From: a virus
Length of the DNA: 47,722 nucleotides
Direction: 5' to 3' (one strand)
IMG/VR virus record: IMGVR_UViG_3300027778_000003
Span: 1 to 47,722 of that record
This document shows, in pieces, positions 8,427 through 16,867 of the stretch. The position numbers and the translations under genes were made by a program. Below the pieces are notes generated by a model, which saw only the letters and a program-made list of their open reading frames with translations, ran no database searches and was not told where the DNA came from. How positions within the stretch are numbered: position 1 is the first letter of the stretch; every line of letters begins with the position of its first letter.

Positions 8427-8507
8427 ATGGCCAAGTCGAAACCCATGCCGGTAGCCAAACCGGCGCCCAAGCCCCCGAAGGGCACGAAGAAGGGTAAGGG
8501 CTGCTAA
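8427..8507 (+). CDS. Tiny basic Pro/Lys-rich peptide
   Basis: A 26-residue frame starting ATGGCCAAG and ending TAA, whose last A is the first base of the next ATG. The peptide is built from Lys, Pro, Ala and Gly (PVAKPAPKPPKGTKKGKG) and ends in Cys. A GAAGG sequence precedes it. The strict TAATG coupling and the one-sided composition argue that it is translated. It may bind DNA inside the head or cap the capsid protein. The function is unknown. Confidence 0.55.
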   Translation: MAKSKPMPVAKPAPKPPKGTKKGKGC

Positions 8508-9394
8508 TGAGCACCACTCCGAACTTCGCCGGCAACTTCCTCGGCAACACGTCGCCGTTCCTCTCGAACTTCGCCGCGGTCGCGAGCCCGTGGGGAACGT
8601 TCGTCAAGCCTGGCGGGCGCGTCGCCGCCTACGTGCGCTCGACGGGCGCGCAGGATGGCGAGGACCACTTCGCCGCCTCGGGCCTGCTCGTCGCGACCAT
8701 CAACGAAGGGCTCAAGCGCTGCCGCTCCGGGCAGAACGACATCGTGTTCGTGCTGCCCGGCCACACCGAGACGTACTCGACCACGGGCGCCGTGTGGGCA
8801 AACCTGGTGGCAGGCGCGCAGATCATCGGCGTCGGCTCTGCTGGCGCGACGAATGCGCCGACGCTGAACCTGACGCACGCGGGCGCGAGCATCGCGCTCA
8901 ACGTGGCGAACGTCACGCTCGCGGGCTTCAACATCGTGGGCGGCGTCGCGACGGCGACGGCGTCGATCGTCATCACCGGCGCGGGCGTGACCCTTGCCGG
9001 CAACTTCCTGAACTTCAGCGGCTTCGCCCTCGGCGCGAACTCCCCCATCGCGGTAACCGGCGCGGCAACGTGCTCGATCATCGGCAACAACATCGTTGCC
9101 GACTCGACCGCGACGATGATCGCCATCACGGGAGCGGCGAGCACGAACTTTCTCGTGCAAGGCAACATCGCGCGCCAGGCGCAGGCCACGAGCGGCGGCG
9201 GCTTCTCGTCGACGGCAAACACGAGCGGCATCAGCGGCCACTACTCCGACAACTACTTCAAGACGGCGACGACCTCGACCGGCGGCGCCGGCGTCATCGT
9301 GCTCGGGGCAGCCACCATCACCACGGTCGGCAATCACGAGAACTACGGCGGCGAAGAGACGGCGGCCGCGAGCCTCCTGGTCACGGGCGCCTGA
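8507..9394 (+). CDS. Beta-helix-like minor structural protein next to capsid gene
   Basis: A 295-residue protein. From residue ~125 on it has a regular short-strand pattern rich in Val, Ile, Thr, Asn and Gly (VTLAGFNIVGGV, CSIIGNNIVADS, NFLVQGNIARQ) with repeats of ~25 residues, the look of a right-handed beta-helix. The N-terminal ~100 residues appear to be a separate globular region. Placed right after the capsid gene and far from the tail fibre, it could be a head fibre or decoration spike. No catalytic motif is visible. Confidence 0.6.
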   Translation: MSTTPNFAGNFLGNTSPFLSNFAAVASPWGTFVKPGGRVAAYVRSTGAQDGEDHFAASGLLVATINEGLKRCRSGQNDIVFVLPGHTETYSTTGAVWANLVAGAQIIGVGSAGATNAPTLNLTHAGASIALNVANVTLAGFNIVGGVATATASIVITGAGVTLAGNFLNFSGFALGANSPIAVTGAATCSIIGNNIVADSTATMIAITGAASTNFLVQGNIARQAQATSGGGFSSTANTSGISGHYSDNYFKTATTSTGGAGVIVLGAATITTVGNHENYGGEETAAASLLVTGA

Positions 9395-9407
9395 TTCATG
9401 GAGAGCA

Positions 9408-9752
9408 ATGAGCCGGAGCGTCCCGCGCAACATCGACAGGAAGGGCGAGCACCTATCGCGTTGCGACGTGTGCGGCGTGCCGTTCCTGCGAAGCGCGCTC
9501 CGGCGGGGCCGCGACGGCCAGCTGCGCTGTGAGAACGACCAGCCCGGGCGCGACGAGCTCACGCTCGCCGAGCTGACCGCAAACCGGGCCTCCGCGCTCA
9601 GCCAGCGACTCGGGATGACGGCGCCTGCCGACGGCGCCGTCCCCGATGTCGACAGCGCGGGACAGCCCTCCTCCGCCTCCTCCTACACCGGGCCGGCGCG
9701 GCGCTTCACCGCGAGCGACGTGTTCAACGGCACGCCGCCGACGGGGTTCTGA
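9408..9752 (+). CDS. Hypothetical protein with N-terminal zinc-ribbon-like motif
   Basis: A 114-residue protein with CDVCG at residues ~19-23 and a further Cys (LRCEND) about 20 residues later, resembling half of a zinc ribbon. The rest is polar and low in complexity (GQPSSASSYTGPARRFTASD). It overlaps the downstream adaptor start (TGATG). It lies among head-completion genes and is likely a small virion or assembly factor. The family is not recognised. Confidence 0.6.
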   Translation: MSRSVPRNIDRKGEHLSRCDVCGVPFLRSALRRGRDGQLRCENDQPGRDELTLAELTANRASALSQRLGMTAPADGAVPDVDSAGQPSSASSYTGPARRFTASDVFNGTPPTGF

Positions 9753-10483
9753 TGACGATCGCGACTTCGCCCTCGGCCCCGGTCAGCCTGAACGAGCTCA
9801 TCCTGCTCGCGTACAAGCGCGCCGGCGTCTTGCCCGTCGAGGCTCGCCTGTCGGGCGCGAACATGGTGCCCAAGCTCGAGCACGGGCGCCAGACCCTGAA
9901 CCTCATCATGGACGCGCTCGCGACCGAGGGGTTCATCGCGCGCACGACGGGGTTTCACGATCTCGCGCTCGTCGCGGGCGAGCCCTACTACACGCTGCCG
10001 AACGACATCCTCGACGTGCACGAGGATGCGATGTACGTGCCGCCCGAGAACCCCGACACGAAGTTCACGACGGGCGAGCTCGTCTGCAAACAGATCGATC
10101 TGTTCAAGTGGAGCACGCTGACCGTCAAGGGCAGCATCTCGACGCGCCCCCAGCTCTACTGCGTCTTCCGCCACGGCGCGCTCGTCAACGTGCGCTTCTG
10201 GCCCGTGCCGAGCGAGGCCGGGGTGATGCGGCTCAACGTCACGCGGCTCTTCGGGTCGAGCTCGGACGGGACGAAGAGCGCCGACCTCGAACGCTTCTGG
10301 TACGACTGCCTCTGCTGGCAGCTCGCCTACTACGTTGCCATCGATAGCTCGATGCCGTCCGATCGGGTGAGCCTGCTCGCCGGCATCGCCGAGTCGAAGA
10401 AGAGGCAGTGCGTCAACTTCTCCTTCGAGCACACGAGCGGCCCCCAGGTGGTGCTCGACTACACGACGCAATGGAGCGCGTGA
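9752..10483 (+). CDS. Head-tail adaptor (P22 gp4-like tail accessory factor)
   Basis: A 243-residue protein that would bind below the portal. The N-terminal helical part (SLNELILLAYKRAGVLP, LNLIMDALATEGFIARTTG) is typical of podovirus gp4-type adaptors, which describe a small helical bundle followed by a beta region (GEPYYTLPNDILDVHEDAMY) and a long C-terminal arm. Length and position before a gp10-like gene support the call. Start and stop are coupled to the upstream gene by a one-base overlap. Confidence 0.7.
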   Translation: MTIATSPSAPVSLNELILLAYKRAGVLPVEARLSGANMVPKLEHGRQTLNLIMDALATEGFIARTTGFHDLALVAGEPYYTLPNDILDVHEDAMYVPPENPDTKFTTGELVCKQIDLFKWSTLTVKGSISTRPQLYCVFRHGALVNVRFWPVPSEAGVMRLNVTRLFGSSSDGTKSADLERFWYDCLCWQLAYYVAIDSSMPSDRVSLLAGIAESKKRQCVNFSFEHTSGPQVVLDYTTQWSA

Positions 10484-10545
10484 GATGTGGCGCGCTTCGG
10501 AACCGACCGCTGCGGTAGTTGCCTCAGGGAGCGAGGGCTAACCGT

Positions 10546-12144
10546 ATGCCCACTGCCCCCATCCCCTTCGGGCCAACGCTCGAGACGAGCGGTGAGCCGA
10601 TCAGCGGCGCGTCGAGCGAAGCCTTCAACGTCATCCTCGACGCTCGCGGAGTCCTCCGAAAGCGCCCCGGCCTCGTCGCCTACACGGGTGTCGCTCCCGC
10701 TACTGCCGTCGACGCGGCCGGCGTGCTCGGGCTGTACCTCACGGAAAGCAAAGTAGCCCACACCTCCGGCACGCACACGGTCAGCGGTACGCACCCCGGC
10801 GTGCTCTACGCAGTGGGCGCCACGGTGAACGCCTCGGGCGGAGGGCACAATACCGGGCGCAACGTCTACCGAATCGCCGGGGGGACCGCGACCTTGGTCG
10901 GTACGGGCGCAGCCAATGAGGATCGTCTCGCGACTCCTGCTGCGATCGCCACGACGCGGTTCCCCAGGCCGGTGTTCGCCGAAACCGAGGCATTGCTCGT
11001 CATCGCAGGTGGCGCGGAGGTTGGGAGGATCGACATCCGCCCCGAGACGTTTGCGGCCCCCGACTTCACGACGAATGCCGACTACCAGGAGATGAAGTTC
11101 CTCGGCGGCTGCCCGCCGCTCGCGAGCCACATCCTCGGCAACAGCTCGCGCCTGCTCGCCAACGACACGCAGCTCGATCAAACGAAGCTCCGGTTCAGCG
11201 ACATCACGCAGGGCATCGTCGACGTCACGGGGCACGAGACCTGGGCGCCGTCGCCCGGCAGCGCGGGCTTCTTCACGGCGGAGGCGCGGCCCGACTCCAT
11301 CGTCGCCTGCGCCGAGAACACCAACGACATCTTCGTCTTCGGCAAGACGAGCCTGCAGCTCTTCAGCCCCGACACGAGCGTGACGTTCGCGCCGAGCATC
11401 ACGCGCGAGGTCGGCTGCCTCGCAGCCTACAGCCCCGTCAAGGTCGACGACCGCTTCGTGTGGCTCGACCACCTGACCCGCATCGTCATCAGCGACGGGC
11501 GGGAATGGGAGGACGTCGGCAAGCCCGTGCAGGCGACGCTCGACGCGCTGACGACCCCGAGCGACTGCTACGGCTACCGCTTCAGCGAGAGCTTCGCCGA
11601 CGCGGTCGTCTTCCGCTTCGAGACGGACGAAGAGACGCTCGTGCTTCAGCCCGGCATCGGCTGGGGCCGCTGGGCGCTGCACACGGCCGCGACCGACACG
11701 TTCACGATGTTCCCGGTGCTGAGCCACCTCTGCCGCCAAGACGGCGGGCTCAATGTCGTTGGGCTCTCCGACGGCACCATCCGCCTCCTCACGCTCGACG
11801 CGGAGACGGACCTCGGCGCGGCCATCGTGGCCTACTGCCGCACGGGCTTTCTCGATCGGGAGAGCAACAATCGCAAGCGCACGACGGCCGTGCATCTCGC
11901 CTTCAAGCGCGAGCCCGAGCTGAGCCGCGACGTCGTCTGCTACCTCGAATGGCGCGATGACCTCTCGCCCGAGTGGAACGAGATCGCCATCGAGCTGTCG
12001 TGCGACGACGGCGACTTGAACCCCGTCATCCCGCTCTACTCGCTCGGCGTCTACCGCCGGCGGCAGTGGCGGTTCCGATTCCCGAGCGAGAAGGGCCTGT
12101 TCCTCGTCCGCGCGCTCGAAACGTTCGAGGACCTCGGCAGCTGA
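10546..12144 (+). CDS. Packaged-DNA stabilisation protein (P22 gp10-like tail hub)
   Basis: A 532-residue protein resembling the gp10 beta-propeller that closes the portal channel. Residues ~30-40 have the typical RKRPGLVAYTG opening. The core carries NTNDIFVFGKTSLQLF and REVGCLAAYSPVKVDDRFVW followed by DHLTRIVISDGREWEDVG, a pattern shared with gp10 relatives where the protein reads propeller blades with repeated aromatic strands. I chose the ATG at 10546 because GAGGG lies upstream. An in-frame ATG 27 bases earlier exists. Confidence 0.75.
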   Translation: MPTAPIPFGPTLETSGEPISGASSEAFNVILDARGVLRKRPGLVAYTGVAPATAVDAAGVLGLYLTESKVAHTSGTHTVSGTHPGVLYAVGATVNASGGGHNTGRNVYRIAGGTATLVGTGAANEDRLATPAAIATTRFPRPVFAETEALLVIAGGAEVGRIDIRPETFAAPDFTTNADYQEMKFLGGCPPLASHILGNSSRLLANDTQLDQTKLRFSDITQGIVDVTGHETWAPSPGSAGFFTAEARPDSIVACAENTNDIFVFGKTSLQLFSPDTSVTFAPSITREVGCLAAYSPVKVDDRFVWLDHLTRIVISDGREWEDVGKPVQATLDALTTPSDCYGYRFSESFADAVVFRFETDEETLVLQPGIGWGRWALHTAATDTFTMFPVLSHLCRQDGGLNVVGLSDGTIRLLTLDAETDLGAAIVAYCRTGFLDRESNNRKRTTAVHLAFKREPELSRDVVCYLEWRDDLSPEWNEIAIELSCDDGDLNPVIPLYSLGVYRRRQWRFRFPSEKGLFLVRALETFEDLGS

Positions 12145-12155
12145 AGGAGTGAGCA

Positions 12156-12686
12156 ATGGGATTGTTCGACATCATCGCTAGCGGGATCAACCCGATCCTC
12201 GGAGAGGATACCGTTGCGCGCCTTCCGGTCGTCAACGGCTTGCTCGGCGCGGAATCCGACTCGCAGAAGGCCCTGATTAAAAAGCAGGAGCAGCTCGATG
12301 CCGAGGCGAAGAAGCGCGAGCAGCAGAACGTTCAGGCGCGCATGCGGGCGCTCGGCCAGAGCATGCTCGCCTTCAACCCGCAGAACCAGATGATGGCTCA
12401 GATGTTCGGGCCGCAGGCGGCGTTCAGTCCGCAGCAGTTCGCTCAGATGACGGGCGACCCCGGTGCGCGCTCGGAGGCCGAGTACAAGCAGGCACACGCC
12501 AAGGCGCTCGAACAGCCCTGGGCGGGCGACAGGCGGCTGTCCACGCAGGGCTGGAGTGCCGCGGACATCCAGCGCATGCAGGAGAACGAGAAGCGCAAAA
12601 AGATGATCGCGCAGCAGATGACGCCGCTCGGGCCCGGCCCCGCGCCGCTGAACCTGCCGCCGGCAGCAGCCGCGAGGAGGTATTGA
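12156..12686 (+). CDS. Probable ejection (internal virion) protein, small
   Basis: A 176-residue protein with a hydrophobic N-terminus (MGLFDIIASGINPILG), a Lys/Glu/Gln coiled-coil segment (ALIKKQEQLDAEAKKREQQN) and a Met/Gln-rich middle. It is the first of four genes between the gp10-like hub and the tail genes, exactly where P22 has its ejection proteins gp7, gp20 and gp16. The function is assigned from order and composition, and no family motif is seen. Confidence 0.6.
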   Translation: MGLFDIIASGINPILGEDTVARLPVVNGLLGAESDSQKALIKKQEQLDAEAKKREQQNVQARMRALGQSMLAFNPQNQMMAQMFGPQAAFSPQQFAQMTGDPGARSEAEYKQAHAKALEQPWAGDRRLSTQGWSAADIQRMQENEKRKKMIAQQMTPLGPGPAPLNLPPAAAARRY

Positions 12687-12687
12687 C

Positions 12688-14613
12688 ATGCCCTCGTATT
12701 CTTGGGATCTCGACCCCCAGTCGAACTACATCCAGCCCCCGCCGAAGCCCACGAGCAACACGGGTTACTACGATCCGCGCATGGGGGCGACGACGCAGAT
12801 GCAGACGTCGGGCCCCACGGCGCCGCAGCTGTCGACCGTCGACCGGACGGGCGCCGCCGCCGCGTTCGCTCCGCGCGATCCGATGCAGAACCCGGGCAAC
12901 AACCTCACGAATCCCGGCTACGACGAGCAGGCGTTTCTATACACGCAGAATCGTTACTTGAACGATCCGAGCGCGGGGCTGCTGCAGGACCAGTACAACA
13001 ACATGCAGAACCCGACCCAGGGTGAGCAGTTCATGAACGACAACCTCGGCACCCTGATGGGTCCGGGGCAAGGCGATCAGTATTGGAACCAGGTGCAAGG
13101 CCAGTACATGAACCCGATGGCGGGCGAGCAGTTCGCGCGCCAGGCGACGCAGAACTTCGGCGCGCAGGGCCCGGCGAGCGCCTTCTACGACCAGGCGATG
13201 GGGCAATACGATCAGTTCACGGGCTACACGGGCCCGCAGAACGCGCAGGGGCAGTACGGCCAGAGCGCGGCGAGCCTCGCCGGCGGCACGCAGGGCGAGC
13301 AGGGGCTCGGGCAGCTCGCGGGGCAGTACGGCGCCATCGGCCAGTACCAGGGCGGCAACAATGCGCTAGGGCAGTACCAGCAGAACGCATCGAGCGGGCC
13401 GCTCGCGGCGCAGTCGTTCTACGACCAGATCGCCGGCAGCTACGGCTCGATGGGGCAGTATTCGGATCCGAACCTCGCCGCGGGGCAGTACGCCCAGACG
13501 CAGCAGTCATTCGGGGCGCTACCGACGCCCGACTCGGCCGATCCCTTCTACGATCGGGCCATCCAGCTCGGTACGCAGAAGTACAACAGCCAGGCGGCGG
13601 GGCGCGGCGTCTACGGATCGAGCGACGCGCTGTCGGGCGTCGGCAACATCATCACCGACCTGAACGCCCAGCGCGCTCAGAACCAGTTCGGTAACGAGAT
13701 GAGCATCGCGCAGGAGAACCGCGCGCGACAGGAGCTGCTCGGTAACCAGGCCCGCATGGGCGACCTGTCGAGTCTCGCGGCATTCGGCGCGAACATGCAG
13801 GGGCTCCAAACGTACGGCGGGCTCGCCAACGCTGCCGGCAACCAGACGCTCGGGCAGCAGACGATGCTCGGTAACCAAGCGCGCGCTGCCGACCAGACCT
13901 CGCTCGATGCGTTCAACAGTAACCTCGCTGGCGTGAACACCTTCGCGAACGTCAACAACATGCAGGGCAACCTCGAGCTCAACAGGAACGAGCTGCTCGG
14001 CAACATGGCGAATAACGCCGACAGCCAGGCGCTCGGGGCGCAGCAGGCGAACATCTCGGGGCTCAACGCCTTCGGGAACCTCGCGAGCTCGGCCGACAGC
14101 GCGGAGACGAACCGCTACACCGCGACGACCTCGGCGATGAACAACGCCGACCGGACCGCGCTCGACCGGATGAACTCGGGCGCCGACATCGCCTTCCGCG
14201 GCGACGAGAACCAGCGCGCGAACTACGACAGCTCGATGCGGACGGCGGAGAGCGCGAGCCGCCTCGGCATGGACCGGAACAAGACGAGCGCCGACATCGC
14301 CAACACGCTCTCGAACAACGACCTGAACCGGCTCGACTCCTTCAACCGAGCGGCGAGCGGCGCAGAGGGCTCGCGGCAGGCGCGCCAGCAGGCCGCCATG
14401 AACGCCATCAGCGGCTACAGCCAGCAGGTGCAGGGCGCCATCTCGCAGGCGCTCAATGACGTCATCGACGGCAGCCAGGCCGACATCGAAACGGCATGGC
14501 AGACCGACGTGCTGCCTGTCCTGCAGCGCGCGCAGCTCGACCAGAAGCAGATCGATCAGGTCTACGAGCTGGTCAAGGGCGTCGCCGAAGCCAAGGCGAA
14601 GGGCGGAGGCTGA
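12688..14613 (+). CDS. Gln/Asn-rich ejection protein
   Basis: A 641-residue, low-complexity protein made of Gln, Asn, Gly, Ala and Tyr. Residues ~150-300 repeat short GQY units (AGQYGAIGQYQGG, AAGQYAQTQQ). Residues ~320-560 repeat LGNQAR/LLGN and D(R/Q)T.LD...S units, suggesting a long helical repeat. The C-terminus (DVLPVLQRAQLDQKQIDQVYELV) is a normal amphipathic helix. Such composition is seen in DNA-ejection proteins that pass unfolded through the tail. It lies 1 base from each neighbour's coupling distance (12686/12688, 14613/14617). Confidence 0.65.
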   Translation: MPSYSWDLDPQSNYIQPPPKPTSNTGYYDPRMGATTQMQTSGPTAPQLSTVDRTGAAAAFAPRDPMQNPGNNLTNPGYDEQAFLYTQNRYLNDPSAGLLQDQYNNMQNPTQGEQFMNDNLGTLMGPGQGDQYWNQVQGQYMNPMAGEQFARQATQNFGAQGPASAFYDQAMGQYDQFTGYTGPQNAQGQYGQSAASLAGGTQGEQGLGQLAGQYGAIGQYQGGNNALGQYQQNASSGPLAAQSFYDQIAGSYGSMGQYSDPNLAAGQYAQTQQSFGALPTPDSADPFYDRAIQLGTQKYNSQAAGRGVYGSSDALSGVGNIITDLNAQRAQNQFGNEMSIAQENRARQELLGNQARMGDLSSLAAFGANMQGLQTYGGLANAAGNQTLGQQTMLGNQARAADQTSLDAFNSNLAGVNTFANVNNMQGNLELNRNELLGNMANNADSQALGAQQANISGLNAFGNLASSADSAETNRYTATTSAMNNADRTALDRMNSGADIAFRGDENQRANYDSSMRTAESASRLGMDRNKTSADIANTLSNNDLNRLDSFNRAASGAEGSRQARQQAAMNAISGYSQQVQGAISQALNDVIDGSQADIETAWQTDVLPVLQRAQLDQKQIDQVYELVKGVAEAKAKGGG

Positions 14614-14616
14614 GCG

Positions 14617-16866
14617 ATGCCCCTCGACTTTGCGAGCATGCTCCTGCAGCCGACGAAGGCGTCGCCGTGGAATCTATCCCCGGACGGTAGCGGAAGCGCC
14701 CGCGAGCAGCTCAAGCTCGCCCGCGAGCGCTTCGAGGAGGAGAAGCGGCAGAACGATCGCGCGGAGGAGCTGCGACGCATCGAGGAGGCGGGGCGCAACG
14801 CGCGCTCCGCGATGGAAGCGCAGCAGGCGCGCGCGGCGGCGGAGGCCACGCGGCAAGCGGCGCTGCTCAAAGAGCAGCAGGGCGCGATGCAGAAGTTCGG
14901 CGAGCTCGCCGGCAGCGGCAAGGTGCAGCAGGCGCACGCGATGACGCCCTACCTCGAGCAGCTCGGCATCGACGCGAATAACCTCGGCACCGTCGGGGGG
15001 CTGCCCGTCTTCCAGCTGCAGAACCGCGCCGAAGAGGCCGCGCGCGCCAGCGCCGAGTGGGAGCGGCAGCCGCGCGCCATCGACAGCGCCGACGGCACCG
15101 AGAGCGCGACCCAGTCGCTGAGCCGCATGGACGCGCTCGGCTACCCTACGAACGAGCGCGGCACGCTCGACGACCCGAGCGCGACGCGGGGGCCCTCGTC
15201 GGCCGAGGGCGAGCTCGGCTTCGAGGCGACCGGCGCGCTCGACGAGGCGACGACCGACGCGATCACCGCGGGAGAGGCGGACCTTGCGACCGCGGAGGAG
15301 TTCGCGGGCGATGGCGTCGCGGAGGTGAGCGTCGGGCGAGGCATGGTGCCGGCGTCGCTCTCGCGCGGCGACGCCTTCGCCCAGGCGCTCGCCGCGAGCC
15401 AGCACGCACGCGACACGAACAAGCCCCTGCGCGGCCCCGACGAAGAGGACTTCCAGGGCGCCGTCCCGCGCAACGTCATCGACTTGCCGGCGATGGCGGC
15501 CGAGACGAACGCGCGCCTGAGCCCGATGCTCAAGAGCATCGGCGGGTCGCTACCGACGCGAGCACTCAGAGACACGGCCGAGGCCGTCGGCAAGGGCGCC
15601 GCGGGGCTCGGGCTCGAGGCGACCGACGCGCTCGGCGAGTTCACCAAGGGCATGGCCCCCGCGCTCGACATCTACAAGAGCGAGCAGAACATCCAGGCGC
15701 AGAAGGCGAAGGGCAACGAGCTCGGCCGTATGGAGCGGGGCACGCTGCGCAAGTGGGGCGAGGACCGGGGTAAGACGCTTTACGGCGACCGCGCGATCGA
15801 TAAATCGATCAACTCGATCAACAAGGCGGACGAGGTCGATCGCGTCCTGAACAACAAGAACCGCGAAGACGACGGCATGGTCGCCAACGCCGTAATGGAG
15901 GCCCAGAACCTCAAGGGCGCCCCGAGCAACACCGACCTCGAGTTCGCGTTCAACATCCCGAAGGGCGATCTGGTCACGAAGGGGTTCGCCATCATCCAAG
16001 AGGCCGTGCGGGGCGGGATGAGCGACGCGCAGAAGGCGGCCGTCAAGAGCTACATGCAGGCTGTGCGCGAGACGCAGCGCCGAAACCTCGACGAGTACCT
16101 CGACAACGCCTTCGACACCATCGACAACGACCGTTCACTCGATCCGGAGGAGCGCGCCGGCTTCAAGAGCTACGTCGAGCGGTCGGTGCCGGCGTCGGTC
16201 TATAACCGGTACTGGGAAGAGCGAGAGAAGCGAGAGAAGGCCTCGGGCGGCGCGCGGCGCAGCTCGGGTCAGGGCGCGACCGCGCCGGCCTCGGGCGAGG
16301 CGGGCGCGGAGCTGCAGCGCCAGGCCGACGCCGCCGGCCTCAACGGGCAAGTGCTCGGCCAGCTCATGGGCGGCGAGAGCGGCGGCGCGACGAACGCGGC
16401 GAACGACAAGTCGAGCGCAAAGGGTGTCTTCCAGCTCATCGACGGCACGGCGCAGCTCATGGGCTACAAGGACGCCGCCGAGTACGCGAGCGAGCCGCTC
16501 GAAAAGCAGATCGAGGTCGGCCTCAAGCTCTTCAAGAACAAGGGCATCACGAAGGACAGCCCGCCCGAAGACTACGCGCTCGTGCTCGCCGCGCCCTCGT
16601 TCGTCGGCAAGTGGAAGAGCCGCGACGACGTCGTCTACAAGAAAGACTCCGACGAGTGGAAGGCGAACGCGCCGTGGCGCCCGGCGGACGGCGGCGACAT
16701 CACGGTCGGCAGCATCGCCGACTACTACATCAAGGGCGGCAAGGCGCCGGCGAAGGCGGACGCTCCCTCTCCCGCGCAGGCGGCGCCGAACGACCTCGGT
16801 CTGCCCGAGCCGAAGACGGCGGCCGAGAAGCGCATCATCGAGCTCTTGAAGAAGCGAGGCGGCTAG
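14617..16866 (+). CDS. Ejection protein with lytic transglycosylase-like domain
   Basis: A 749-residue protein. The N-terminal ~110 residues form a charged coiled coil (LKLARERFEEEKRQNDR, AEELRRIEEAGRNAR). Residues ~575-660 look like an SLT-type domain: GQVLGQLMGGESGG with a candidate catalytic Glu at E587, then KGVFQLIDGTAQLMG, which matches the usual Gly-x-Phe-Gln strand after the catalytic glutamate. Such domains open peptidoglycan locally during DNA injection. It is placed with the other ejection genes. The middle region is low-complexity. Enzyme activity is inferred. Confidence 0.7.
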   Translation: MPLDFASMLLQPTKASPWNLSPDGSGSAREQLKLARERFEEEKRQNDRAEELRRIEEAGRNARSAMEAQQARAAAEATRQAALLKEQQGAMQKFGELAGSGKVQQAHAMTPYLEQLGIDANNLGTVGGLPVFQLQNRAEEAARASAEWERQPRAIDSADGTESATQSLSRMDALGYPTNERGTLDDPSATRGPSSAEGELGFEATGALDEATTDAITAGEADLATAEEFAGDGVAEVSVGRGMVPASLSRGDAFAQALAASQHARDTNKPLRGPDEEDFQGAVPRNVIDLPAMAAETNARLSPMLKSIGGSLPTRALRDTAEAVGKGAAGLGLEATDALGEFTKGMAPALDIYKSEQNIQAQKAKGNELGRMERGTLRKWGEDRGKTLYGDRAIDKSINSINKADEVDRVLNNKNREDDGMVANAVMEAQNLKGAPSNTDLEFAFNIPKGDLVTKGFAIIQEAVRGGMSDAQKAAVKSYMQAVRETQRRNLDEYLDNAFDTIDNDRSLDPEERAGFKSYVERSVPASVYNRYWEEREKREKASGGARRSSGQGATAPASGEAGAELQRQADAAGLNGQVLGQLMGGESGGATNAANDKSSAKGVFQLIDGTAQLMGYKDAAEYASEPLEKQIEVGLKLFKNKGITKDSPPEDYALVLAAPSFVGKWKSRDDVVYKKDSDEWKANAPWRPADGGDITVGSIADYYIKGGKAPAKADAPSPAQAAPNDLGLPEPKTAAEKRIIELLKKRGG

Positions 16867-16867
16867 G

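Noticed and set aside
10459-12156. 565-residue minus-strand frame opposite the gp10-like gene
   Set aside because: Shadow of the + strand gene, without motifs.
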